A DNA stretch of 64,000 nucleotides from Dysidea avara (Eukaryota > Porifera > Demospongiae > Dictyoceratida > Dysideidae). Within the stretch, counting starts at the first letter, position 1. Each line of letters starts with the position of its first letter. Below are positions 12,791-25,700 of this stretch, one piece after another. A program made the translations under genes and the position numbers. The stretch is from assembly GCF_963678975.1 (NCBI RefSeq), contig NC_089274.1:27467053-27531052 (forward strand). The letters run 5' to 3'. The notes beneath the pieces were generated by a model. It was not told the DNA's origin. It saw only the letters and a list, made by a program, of their open reading frames with translations, and did no database searches.

Positions 12791-14739
12791 TAATACTACT
12801 CAAAAAAAACTTAAATTATAAAGAAAGGATATATAGTCACTCTCACAAATATGTTCAGGGAGTTGATTCCACTAATCTGCTCCCTGATAGCAAAAAATAA
12901 AGTTTGTGAAAGAAGACATCTTTTAATATCAGCAAATGTGGAAGGACACTAAGTACACAGAGGATAGGAACTAAAGTAGCTTTGTTTATAGTACATAATG
13001 TTCGGTACTGAAATAAACCTTCGCAGGTTGATGCGTCCTCACATGATGATCAAATTTCTTAATTTTTTACTATATATACATATTTACAGTCCAATTATGC
13101 TGATGACTAAGATGATCAAGAGATTTCCAGGACCCCACACTTACTGATTAGTGATTCAAGCATTCAGTATTACATAGAATAATCACACATTGTACATATG
13201 TAGCAAAGTCATGCTGTAATTTTAGCGGTGTGAATTACTAATATCACATGCAGCAGCTCTAGAATTTGTTGAGATCTAACTATTGTATATATATTATGTT
13301 TTGCATATGTTGCAATAATACACAGCTACTGTCACAAGTGATGCATACTGCACCAAGTCCTGTGGGTAATTACATTCTTTTATGACACAAGCATTCGTAC
13401 AGGATTAAAATTAATAATACCATTACAAACCAGTTTACGCTCTTAATGGGACTACCAGACCCAGCTACTCAGTTCAACTAACAAGGCTTTATGCATGGAC
13501 AAACATTTATCTCAACTCATTTCTCCCACAGACTACTTCAGATTGGAAAATCTTTGAATAATTATTGTAGAAGATATACAGTAAGTACAGAAGAATTTAA
13601 AGATTTTGTGTAGTAAATAATTTATTTGTTTTGATTTTGTAAATTAGCATGATATCCTTTTGGGACTTTGCTAATTACTATTTAATAAATAATTAGATGT
13701 TGCCCACTAGTACTACTTTGTTTTAGTGCTCTATAAAATGTGGATGATTCAAGTTGATATGTGACCAGATTTTACAGAACCGAACCAAATTGCACATCAG
13801 GCAAAATCAAATTAACACCACCAGTGGATAGCTACACTATCGTACTACAAGTTTTGACCCTCAGCACTACTCAAACTACACGAGGCTGGTTTTAATAGAC
13901 GTCTTTTCTGGGTGGTGTGGAGTGCCCAAATGGCGGTTTCAGGCCTTGTGAAGGACCTGGCTTGGCAAGAATCAGTGGTTTACTGGTGGACAGCCTTATA
14001 ATGTTGGCCAGACGTGTTCTCTGTAGATTTTGCTACATATCAGCCACTAAGGAGCCAGCACAGCCCTGTAATCTCGTGTCTGGACTCCAATCGTGGTCTG
14101 CCTCCATTTGACTGCTCAGATTTTCTATCTTATTTGGCGGGAAACTGTACAAGCAGCTACAGGTACTGGAAGTGGCTTGAAAGGTAACAGATTGATGCAT
14201 CTTTTGTGTAAATTTCATACGCGTGCTTGCTATCCTTGGAGAGTTATGCTGGCTTCAATTCTTTAAAACCGTTTATCTCGAAACTTCTAATGTGCGATTT
14301 GGATCGTTTTTCCAAAATCCAGTCACATATTAAGATTTCATTCTATGTGGTGGAAGTAAAAGGGCTGGCCAAGCCTGAAAGGAATTGAAACTTTCTGAAC
14401 AAAGTAGCACTCTGGGATTGTTGGCTATTGTGTTTGGTGAACTAGGTGCATTGTCATTGGGAAAGCGGAAAGAAGGTATTGCAGCTCTTCACTCTAAAAA
14501 TCCCTAATTTTGGGCTTGCTGGGTAAAAGTGTGTAATTGAGTTCATTACATTATTATTAATACTTTACAGTGACCAGCACTGAAGGTCAATATATAATTC
14601 ACGTTACGTCTTTATCATGTTGACTACATAACTGTGCTTTTATAGAGGTTTAGTAGTTGCAAAGCTGATAGCAAAACTCAAAAATTTATATTACTATGAT
14701 ACGAAATAATGATACAGTGGTTCATGGCCAGTTGGTATT

Positions 14740-15240
14740 GTTTGTTATATTATTATTATTATTATCAATTTTAGTCAAATGACAAGGGTTGCACAAAAGG
14801 CTGAGCCTGCAAACGTGCTCCCCAAAAGGACAAAACAGTACAAGATACAAGGACAATACACAAAAACAAAAACAACAAATAAAACAGTACAATAGCAGAT
14901 AAATACAAAGCAACATTTAGTTAAAAAAGAAAGCGCCGGAGGGCAACACGGAAAAGTTTGGGGTCAGTTATCTGTAAGATATTGTAAGGTACATTGTTCC
15001 AAAGGAAAGGTGAGTTGATGAAAAAGGAAAACTGATAAGCATTGATGGTGGATATAGAGGTGTCTATGGCTGATGGATTTGAATGTCTATTAACTGCAGA
15101 GAAATACCGTGAAGAGATAGCTGATTGGTGGTGCAAGATGTTATGTACTTGACAGATAGTGAAGTAGTTTTGTCTCTGGTGTAATAATGGCCACTCCAAT
15201 TGATTAAGTGGCCTGCATTATGTAGCCTTGGGAACTTTAT
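14740..15240 (-). pseudogene. LINE 3' end with ORF2 C-terminus remnant
   Basis: The minus-strand frame 14921-15199 carries FSFFINSPFLWNNVPYNI and then RVALRRFLF. This is the pattern seen at the very C-terminus of many non-LTR retrotransposon ORF2 proteins. Downstream on the same strand is a 3' UTR ending in (AAT)n at about 14745-14765. The 5' part is missing, so this is a dead, 5'-truncated insertion. Confidence 0.65.
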
Positions 15241-15859
15241 GTGTAGTAGCTCATACAAAGACACATCTTCATTTCGCACACTTCGCAAAATTCGCCATAA
15301 AACACGAATGCGTGCTCGGATTAGGCTGAAATTTGGCACACTTAAAGGGCTCATTAAGGCGGATCATCGTACCAACTTTGGTAGGAATCTGATGAACATT
15401 CACGGAGTTATTACCGATTATTTGCGTAAAATAAGGTCGAAGGTCTGTCACGCCTACAGGGTAAACCCCATAGGAGGAATCAGTTGAAAATTGATATGTA
15501 GATGGAACAACCATCGTAGGAGTGCCTTTTTGTGGTTTGAAAAGAATCAGGATAAAGACCATGGAGATATGACACAAAACCCAACCTGTCAAAATTACGC
15601 GATCGATTTTTATGAATAAAAAACTATTAGTTTTCGTGTCTATCAGGCAAACCGCTTAGAGCAACGAGCTGAAAATCAGTATGTAGCTAGAATAATCATC
15701 ATAGAAAGTCCTTGCAGTAGTACAGAAGAATCGGATTATAAATCACTGAGTTATGATTCGAAAAGCAACTACGTGTAGCAAATGCGAGATCGAGATACTC
15801 TAATAAAACAGTCACCCTAATAAAGCATTCAGCTGCGTTTATAATTTACTTAATATATT

Positions 15860-16115
15860 ACATTGCAAGTTATTCTGTAGGGAATTCAGCTACAAACAAG
15901 TCACCCTGTAGTCAGATCAGCTAGAAGAAGGTACCTAATAGAGAGTTCAGCTACAAACAAACCATCATGTAGAGAGTTCAGCTGCAAACAAATCACCCAG
16001 TAGAAAGGTCCACTATGAACAGATCACCCTGTAGAGAGTTCAGTTAGAAACAAGTCATCCTGTAGAGAGATCAGCTAGATGTAGAGAGTTCAGCTACAAA
16101 GAAATCACCCTGCTT
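15860..16115 (-). repeat. 31-bp satellite, short arm
   Basis: About eight degenerate units of the form AGAGTTCAGCTACAAACAA plus TCACCCTGTAG, which is the reverse complement of the unit at 17620-19160. Confidence 0.75.
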
Positions 16116-16196
16116 CATCTTTTCTTCTTCCTGTGGTAAAGAAAAAAAAGATAGGTTAAAAAGCCCTAAAGCTGGCCATAGGCTATACAAAAAGAA

Positions 16197-16526
16197 GTGA
16201 AATCTAATCCAAAACAGCCAAGCTGTAAAAAAAAGACTGCAGACCTGAGAAAGGCTATGGTGAAAAAAGGTGTGAAATCCAAGGTGGCGGCCAAGAAATG
16301 GCTGTGATGGTAAGTTAATGGTAAAAATTTTAATAATGACAATTCAGGTGAATTTTGTGCCAAGACCAAATGGCACCAAATTCACCTGAATTGTTGTGAT
16401 TAAAAATTTTACCATTAACCTACCATCACAGCCATTTCTTGGCTGCCATCTTGGATTTCACATCTTTTTTTACCATAGCCTTTCTGAGAGCCGCAGTCTT
16501 TTTTTACAGCTTGGCTGTTTTGGATT

Positions 16527-16529
<3 letters not shown>
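16197..16529. mobile_element. Palindromic MITE (copy 1)
   Basis: The arms start with TCTAATCCAAAACAGCCAAG and return as CTTGGCTGTTTTGGATTAGA, giving a near-perfect 333-bp foldback centred at about 16365. No coding capacity. Related copies are at 17071-17401, 22085-22228 and 23526-23770, with degraded ones around 21150-21530. It is followed by an (AT)n microsatellite at about 16531-16556. Confidence 0.75.
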
Positions 16530-16562
<33 letters not shown>

Positions 16563-17070
16563 CAAAGTATTTATGCCATAGCCAGCACTGTTCAGTTATT
16601 AGCTGGTGTGAAATTAGTTTGTCACAAGTGTATGTATAATGTTCCAAACTGAAATGGAGAAGAGAACAACATTGTAATATGAATGTAATGTGAAAGACTA
16701 TTTACAACTGTGTACACAACAGAAGTTCATTGTTATGCACAATAGTGAAATGATGTCTCTTTTGTTAATACTGGCATATGGGGAGTACCAGGTACTGTAA
16801 CTATTCATAGTAGATTATATGGTATAAGAATTTATAGAGTTAATACAACACTTGTAGTTTGTAGTAATATGCTTCCTTAATTAACACATCCTTGTTTCTC
16901 ACACATGATTCATGTGTTCAATATTGTTAACAACTTATACCAATGAGCCTTGGTTAAAATATATAAGATTTAACACATCCAGGGTTTGGCTGAGGAGGGA
17001 GGGGATAGTGTATAGATATATGAAACAGGGGGACTGAGGATAAAGCTCCTTTTTGATCTAGAGTAATTTT

Positions 17071-17401
17071 ATCTAATCAGAAACAGCCAAGATGTAAAAA
17101 AGAGTGCAGTGTCCAAAAAACCCTGGGTGAAAAAGATGCGAAGTCCAAGGTGGTGGCCAAGAAATGGCTGTGATGGTAGGTCAATGCCAAAAATGTTAAT
17201 AACAACAATTCAGGTAACTTGTGTTACCTCCTTCAAGTTTCACTAGGATTCAGCACCAAATTTACCTGAAGTGTCATTATTAAATTTTTTACCATTGATC
17301 TACCTTCTTGGCTGCCACCTTGGATTTCACATCCTTTTTTCACCCTGGATTTTTTGGAGGACGCACCCTTTTTTACAGCTTGGCTGTTTTTGATTAGATA
17401 T
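17071..17401. mobile_element. Palindromic MITE (copy 2)
   Basis: The same foldback family as 16197-16529: ATCTAATCAGAAACAGCCAAG at the left and CTTGGCTGTTTTTGATTAGAT at the right. It contains GGCCAAGAAATGGCTGTGATG in the left arm. Its centre differs from copy 1. Confidence 0.7.
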
Positions 17402-17619
17402 CACGTCTTTTTGTAATTTCATACCTAAAGCCAGCCTATGAATAGCTTTGGGTATTTCTTTTAATTTGCCATTTTCTTTTCTATAGGAATGAGAATTACT
17501 AAGAAGTAATAAAAAGTTAATTGTTAAATTGTTTGGCTATACATGCACATTAATTTTAATAATATTATTAATTTTTACAATTGTGTTCATTAATCATTAA
17601 TCAGTACAGGCTGTATTGT

Positions 17620-19160
17620 TTGCAGCTGAAAACTCTACAGTAAATGTGTATGTACATAGCTGAAAATTTCTACAGGGAGACTCATAATGTAGCTTTACTC
17701 TTAGATGACATGGTGAACGATTTGTAATCGAACTCACCACAGAGTGACTTATAACCTAGCTAAACTCTACAGAAAGAATTGCAAAATAGCTGAACTTTCT
17801 ACAGGATGATTTTCTTGTAGGTGAATCCTCTACAGGGTGAGATGTTTCTACTCTCTACAGGGTGGCTTGGTTCTATCTGATCTTTCTACAGGGTGATTTG
17901 TTTCTAACTGATGCTTCTGTGGAGTGATATGTTTCTTTCTACAGGGTGATTTAAAATGTACATGTAGCTGATTTTTCTACACTGTGACTTGTTTCTAGCT
18001 GATCTCTCTACAGGGTAATTGTTTCAAGGCTATTCAAGCTGATCTCACTACAGAGTGACTTGTTTCTACCTGATGTGCAGGGTGGTTTGAAATGTAGCTG
18101 ATTTCTCTACAGGGTGACTTGTTTCTACCTGATGATCTCTATGCACAGTGATTTGTGTTGAGCTGATCTCTCTACAGGGTGACATGAAAAATAGTTGAAA
18201 TATTTGCAGGGTAGCTTGTTTCCAGTTAATATCTCTACAGGGTGATTTGTTTCTAACTGAATACTGTACAGGGTGATTTGTTTCTAGCTGAACCGTCTAT
18301 TGAGAGATTTTTTTGTAGCTGACCTCTCCACAGGGTGACTTGTAATGTAGTTGGATTCACTACAGGGTGTACCCTGATCAAGCTGATCTCTCTAAAGGGT
18401 GCAGCTGATCTCTCTACAGAGTGATTTATTTCTACTATAGCATGATTTGTTTCTAACAGATCTTTCTATAAGGTGACTTGTTTCTAGCTGAACTCTCTAT
18501 AGGATGCTATCTGATCTTGCTACAAGGTGACTTGTTTCTAGCAAGCTGATCTTTCTACGGGTGACTTGCTTCTAGCTGAACTCTCTACAGGGTGACTTGA
18601 TATTATCTGATCTCTCTACAGGGTGACGCACTTTTAACTGATCTTTCTATGGGGTGATTTGAAATGTCACTACAGGTGACTTGTTTCTAGCTATGTAGCT
18701 GATCTTTCTATAGGGTAACTTAATTGTTTCTAGCTGAACTCTCTACAGTGCAACTTGATTCTATCTGATCTCTTTACAGGGTGACTTGTTTCTAATTGAT
18801 CCTTCCACGAAGTGATTTGTTTCAAGCTAGTCTTTCTACAGGGTGATTTAAAATGTAATTGATCTTGCTACAGGGTGACTTGTTTCTAGCTAGCTGACTC
18901 TACAGGGTGACTGGTAGCTGATTTCTCTACAGGGTGACTTCTTTTTGGCTGAACTCTCATTTTGTTTCAAGCTGATCTCTCTACAGGGTAACTTGAAAAC
19001 TAGTTGAACTCTTTACAGTGTAACTTGTTTATAGCTGATCTCTCTACAGACTGGTTTGTTTCTAGCTGATCCCTCCTACAGAGTGACTTAATTGTTTCTA
19101 GCTGAACTCTCTACAGATGACTTGATTCTACATATCTGATCTGTCTTCAGGATGATTTGA
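17620..19160 (+). repeat. 31-bp satellite, long arm
   Basis: About 1.5 kb of degenerate tandem units close to CTCTCTACAGGGTGACTTG plus TTTCTAGCTGAT. I counted a spacing of 31 between consecutive CTACAGGGTG motifs. This is roughly 45 to 50 units with frequent indels. The units lack unique spacers, so it is not a CRISPR array. Confidence 0.8.
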
Positions 19161-19750
19161 TCCTACTATGGGGGTGATTTGGTCTTTATACATGACACAC
19201 TATCATGTGTATTGATGTAAATTATAGTAATAATTACTAAGTGGTCTGCATTGATCAAGAGCTGTGGGGGTCAGTGACAGTCATGAGTGTTATATGAACC
19301 TAACTAGAATCGTATACAGAAGAGCATTTTCATTTCATTTGTTAAAAAATAAAAATAAAATCCTAGCAGAAGTAATATGTAGGATAGTGCTGCAGATGCA
19401 AGTTTTCATACCTAGCAATAACTGGAGGATTCTTTTTAGTGTTACGTGCAGTGACTGTTCTATTAGAGTATTTGGCTCAATTTTTATGAAATTTTGTTCG
19501 TGTTGGGATATATTTTCATCTGTTACTGAAGCAGATTATTAATGCTAAAAATTTGGTATTAACAGTACTCATTATCAATAACATGCTTAAAAAGAGAAAA
19601 AGCATTATAAACTATCTTGGTGTTGATAACACAACTAGCTAATATGAATGCTTTACTACCCATAGCTGTGTATTAACTTTAGGAATGTAAAATAATTAAT
19701 TGCATGCCACATTAACAGTAGCAGGACTCCATTTCATAAGATGCTTTCAG

Positions 19751-22700
19751 TCACCGTTTACAGTGCACAAGCCTGTTGTATGGCTGGTCATTTTGTGTGG
19801 CACTCTTGTAGCTGCCCACTATTTCTTTGACATTTTCATCATCAACAATTCGGTAGTCATTTAAAGTTTCCTTACTTCGGTATTTGGAACGATCATGTGA
19901 CAACATTACTAGAGAACTATAGACCGGCGGTCTCATTTCAAATATTACTTTGGTATCCTTATCACATGGGGGGTTGTGGTTTGTCTGTGAATCAGAAACT
20001 TTTGCATATGCTGGCGAAAACTGATCCACGTCTTCATAGATGTGAGTATCCTTGCCTTTCTCACTGGTAGTTCTTTTTTGTCTGCAGAGGACATTAATAT
20101 CATCATCATCATGGTGTACTTTATATTGCTCATCATCATGTACAACAAAGGATATTTTTACCAGCAGTCATTTAAAAGCTAAAGTAAAAGATCTAAGCAT
20201 TGGTTTTTATACAAGTCGCTTCTTGACCTGCACTTAAAATGTAAACATTACACCTGGGAGGTAGTTGGCTTGCAGTGCTGAAATTAAAGTTAAATGATTC
20301 AATAACATATCCGAAAACAATTTATAGCAGGCTGATCAACTATATTTTCTGGTAAAAGTGTATAGGTTATAAGGGTTTATGGTGAGTTTGAGGCAAACTA
20401 GAGGTGGCCAGCTCTCACCGTACACTACTTCATGCAACAATGTGTTTGATAGTTGAGCCAGTTGAATAGCTGTTTAGCTATTATGCATGCAAATGACATG
20501 CTGGCACAATATCCATTCTGAAAATTAGAAACTGATACACAACTTAATCTTAACTTTGATTTGTAAATTACTGCATGCATAGCTACATGCTGCTATTTAA
20601 CATGTTTAATACATGATATATAGACTAAGCGTGATATCATGTGACCTATATCAATCAGATAAAGTATAAAGCTATATACATACTATAGAAGCAAGCATAT
20701 TAAGACATACAATAGTGTGCTGTATGGTTAAGAAGGCCAGTGTCTTGCGGGTTCTTCAATTCATCCAAGCAAAATTTGGACTGTAAGCCATGCATGAGTT
20801 TCAAAAATTTGCAGGTGATGTATGTCAGCATGCCTACCTCCTCTACTGCTTGTGCAAAATGGCCATTTTTTGTAGAACTCAGTAAACTATCAAGGTGCAG
20901 ATTTTCTTAATGGAAAAGAAATTGGTTTAAGTCAAGTAATTATAACATGACTAGCATGCAAAACTAATTACTCTTATAGAGCACTCACAAATATTCCATA
21001 ATTATATCAAATATTATGAAGCCAATAATTCGCACAATGTATAACGAAAAGGTAACAGAATCTCTACCTGTAAAAAAACAGACAAAGTAGCCAGATTTGA
21101 GGCTTGCATGCACAAATACAAAATACAATATATACAAACAGCCAAATTGTGAAAAGTGTGCGACCTTCCCAATAATAAGCTAGTGTATAAATGATGCAAT
21201 ATCAAAAAGTGATGGCCAAGAAATGGCAACTGATATTATTATGTTATTGTTGCAAATTTATTGACATTACATAACATTGCTACAACTGCTGCCACCCTTT
21301 TTGATATCACATCTATTGCATATCAGCCTACTTTTTTTGAAATCTAGACTTTTTTCACAGTTTGGCTTTGTATAGCCACACTTGATACAGTGAAGCAGGA
21401 TTGGGTATTTAGTTGATCCACACAAAAATAGCCAAGCTGTGAAAAAATGGCGCGACCTTAAAAAGCTTGGGTGAAAAAAGTTGTAAATAGGGATGTGGCG
21501 GGCATAATAGGTATGTGTGGGAACCAGGAATATTGCTAGCATTTTGAGGTAGGAAAATCTGCAGATTGCACAATTCAACTTAAAAAGATCGAGATACTCT
21601 AATAGAGCAGTCAGAAATTCTAATAGAACAGTCGCTGAATATGAGATAATGAGTATTTACTCTAATATGTGTGTGTTACTTGATGTTTTGTATCTCTGCT
21701 TTTGTTTGTTTTTGTGTACCGGTATTTTGTATTTAGTGCAGTTTTGTAAATTTCTTTGTTTCTTTGTTGTTTTTGTAATGTTATATTTTGGGCTGACACC
21801 TTGTACAGGCTTTGCCTTTTGTGTATGCCTTCCCTTATGGTAAAATTGATAATAATAATAATAATAATAAAGCAGTCACATTGAAATACTCTAATACAGC
21901 AACCAGCTAAAGAATTCAAGACTATTTGAAACTTAAACATCAATGAAAAACTGACATTATTAGCCAATTATGGTGGCATAATTTTGGGAAAAATGGGCAA
22001 TTCTCAAAAGTATAACAGGTGATTTTTTGAGCGCTGCTCAAAAGCATAATGCTCAATTTTTGGAGCATAATAGCCTCATGCCTAGTTGTGAAATCAAAGG
22101 TGGTGGCCAAGAAATGGCTGCAATGATGTTAATACTGATGTAAATTTTAACAATGCAGCCATTATTAAAATTTATCAGTATTAACATCATTGCAGCAATT
22201 TATTGGCCACCACCTTTGATTTCACAACTTTTTTCACCCAGACTTTTTAAGGCTGTATCACAGTTTTGTGTGGATTTCATTTCTTTTTGTACTTTATAAG
22301 GCCCCAAAATCAGCCTATGGCTGAGCTTGGGGTTGGCCTACCCTACCTGGCAGATAGCTATAATGCAAAAATGGTGTGCTTTGGAGAAGGGGCTATGGAG
22401 CTATGCATGCGTGAAAAAGCTGTTTTCTTTCTTTCTGTCAATATACTCACAGTGTGGAGTGCAGGCTTTCTTGGTTGCAAGACACATGGTATGATACTTA
22501 TGACCTACCTTTTGTATATCCCATAAACCACTCCAACTGTGAACAATAGTAGTAGTAGTAACACAATACAACTAATTCCAATACATATTCCAACTACTAA
22601 TGTAGTTCCAGATTTTTCATTGGTGAATACAATATCTGAGTTATTAGTTATGTTAAGAAGCAATATCCACCCATGTTGTGGAAGGGTAACAAGTGGAGGC

Positions 22701-25700
22701 TCATTACTGTGTATAGTAGCTACAGCTGAATCAATTAACACTTGAGCAGTCATATCACCATCATGATGAACTGTACTGGTAACTGAGCCAGTGGTGGTGT
22801 CTAGACATGTCAGCTGGGGATCGTACAAGTTGTTATGTCCATTACAGTTGCATACATCATTAAACCATTCTCTCAAAGCATCCTCCAACTCTCTGAGCAA
22901 ACCATCTACATTCTAATGATCATACATTATTTGAATGTGATTTATCTGCTTGCAAATCGAATTACCTGTTTCAATTCTTCACAGTTTGTGATGTTTCCCA
23001 CATATATTGTAAACTTTACTGCTACAGAAACAGAAACAAAATGCATGTTTGTTTATTGGAATATTTCAAAGGTATTTACATGTAATGTATAACAATGCAT
23101 CTGCCTAGCTATGCACTACCATTATGTAGCTAAATACCTTTTTCAAATTCTGTCCTCTCCCACAAAATAAACTTCTTGATGGCATATCCATACAAATTAA
23201 ATGCTGAACACATTACAATCACATAACCCTCTTCAAACAAGAACCGACGATAAACTTCAATAGTTCCATCACTATGTAGCTCATAGTCTGAACTACTAGT
23301 AGTGTTCTCATGCAGTACAATAAACCCTTCAGAGAGGTCAGTCATGATACTCCAAATAATGTCAGGAGGTGGATAAGCATAATCAACATCACATGACAAA
23401 ATGGAATTATAATCATTTTGATCCCTGACTTCTGTTACCAACTCCATTAGAATGATAGGTAGAGCTACAGTATGTATGAGTAACAATAAAACAATTACAA
23501 CAAAAAGAGCTTTATGCATATACCATGCAAAAGCAGCCAAGCTGTAAAAAAGCGTGACTTTCAAAAGCTTGGGTGAATAAGTTGTGAAATCAAAGGTGAG
23601 AAATGGCTGCAATGATATTATTGCCAATCAATTTTAATAATGCACACAGTCATTATTAGCAGCCATGTCTTGGCTGTCACATTTAATTTCACAAACTTTT
23701 ATCCAGGCTTTTAAAGGCTGCACTCTTTTATACAGCTGGAATTTTTTTACATGGAATTCATTTCTGTTATGTATTTTATATATCCCAAAGCTGGCATCAA
23801 TAAAATTGGGTTCTTCTCTACACATACAATGATGATTACGGAAGACAGAAGTTATAATTGTATTATTGAAAGGTTACTGATTATTTGTATATATATATTT
23901 GTAATACTCTAACAGAATGCTCATTTTTGGATAACAATTTTGTGCACTTTTTACTTCTTGGTGACTGTATTCAACTCCCTGATTTTACACCAGGTCTGTC
24001 ACTGTGGTTTGTTTGAAACCACAAAAGGTTTGAGCTATGATGGCTAACCTATATACGACTGATTTTCAAGTTATTCTTATTAGTGGTTTACCCTGTAGGC
24101 ATGATAAAATATTGGTCTTTTTAATGCAAATAACCGTCTGTAGCTACTTCTGTGAAGATTAATCAGGTTCCTATATCACTTACTAAAGATTCTGACTGTG
24201 AAAATCATCTGTGCACTTCCATACTTATTCTTAGCTTTACAGGCAAACAGGTATTTCCCACTATCAGTAATATCAGCAGTGAAGATCATAACACTAACAT
24301 TGTTGGTGTGTGGACAAGATGAACAAGTGTCTGGGATGGACCAATTGTACACTGGATCTGGTGAAGATGACACAGTACAATTGAGTACTACTTGTTCACT
24401 GACATTCACCAACACTGTCTGGTTTTGTTCAGACAGTAACTCTGGAGGCCCTAAAAGAGAAAGCACACCAGTGGAAGCACTGATAGAAAAAAATTGTTAT
24501 AAATGTGGAGGGAATGACACAAATAGTAATACACATGTACACATACATACATGTTTACTACACAAGCCATGCATATGATACTAATCTTACCCACAACACG
24601 TAGTGATATGGTAGCATTTAATGGATTTATATTGCCAACCAAACAACTATAGCTCCCTTGATCATCTTCAGTAACATTATGAATTGTAAGTCCTGAACAA
24701 TTCTGACTGTATTTTATTGATTCTGTGTTATTCTGATGGCCATTAGAATCATAGTTTGTTGACAGTAGATCATTCTTGTGTTCCCACTGTATGGATAAAG
24801 ATAAATTATGTAGTTCAACTGAACAGTTAATGAATTTATCTTGATGACGCAGTGCTGCTATTTTGTAATAATATTTGGGACTGTTGCTGTAGATAAAGTG
24901 TGGCTCCACTATAAGATAAAGAAATACACAAACTGAATAAGTATAATTGCAGTTTTAACAATGGTTCAAGATTAAATACAAAAACGACACACTCAGAGTT
25001 TTCCTTCATAACTTTAGTTCATAAAGCCACTAAATTTGGAACAGGTGTTCTGTACACATTGTTTTCATATTATGGAAATTTGTACACAAACATTCAAATT
25101 CTTCTATTGTTAGAGCACAAAGTGTATATGCTTTATTAGAAAATTATGTTTTAAAATTTTTTGCAAGTTTGGGTGTGTCTGCCAACTATTTACTAAAACT
25201 CAAACTACCTATAGTTGAAACAAAAATTTCCACTGTAAAACATTTGCAAATTTATCCTTAGAAAACAAGATATAGCAGAATTTTTGAAAGTATGGACTGT
25301 AAAAAAATCTGGTGAATCATTATAGGTATGGCTCTGAAATTTATGCTATAAACAGTGTACACATATCGTAAAATTTCCACCGTAACAGAATTTTAAAATT
25401 CTAAAAGTAACAGGGCTAAACTAAAAACTAGACTATAAATTACTGTCCATGCAATTATAAATCTATTAGTATTGTAGAGCCATTCCATATTTGAAACAAG
25501 CAAAAGTGTTTTTATGCATTATGTTATGAGTACATCATAGTCCTAAAATGATATTTTGAAAAATATCTTGAAAATTTTCCCTAAATTTTGAAGTTTTGGA
25601 AGTTTATGATGTCTTGCACTGTACTCTACAAGACAAAACTGTATACAGACAATATTTCATTATGTTAATATGTCTATCAGCTAAACAAGCAAGCACATAC

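Larger units (their letters stand above)
15787..19500. repeat. Composite repeat block with inverted satellite arms
   Basis: The block is bounded by GAGATCGAGATACTCTAAT near 15787 and by CTATTAGAGTATTT near 19465, inverted copies of the same dispersed motif. Inside, a 31-bp satellite runs in one orientation at 15860-16110 and in the opposite orientation at 17620-19160, with two palindromic MITEs between. No protein-coding potential was seen. It may be one large non-autonomous element; that is an inference from the symmetry. Confidence 0.5.

Noticed and set aside
14033..14218. Short frames around 13917-14218 in a GC-richer patch
   Set aside because: No motif, no splice context and no paralogue in the window. 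Possibly part of a decayed repeat.
17620..19160. Regular repeats that might suggest a CRISPR array
   Set aside because: Units are head to tail without unique spacers, degenerate, and in an intron-bearing animal-like genome.
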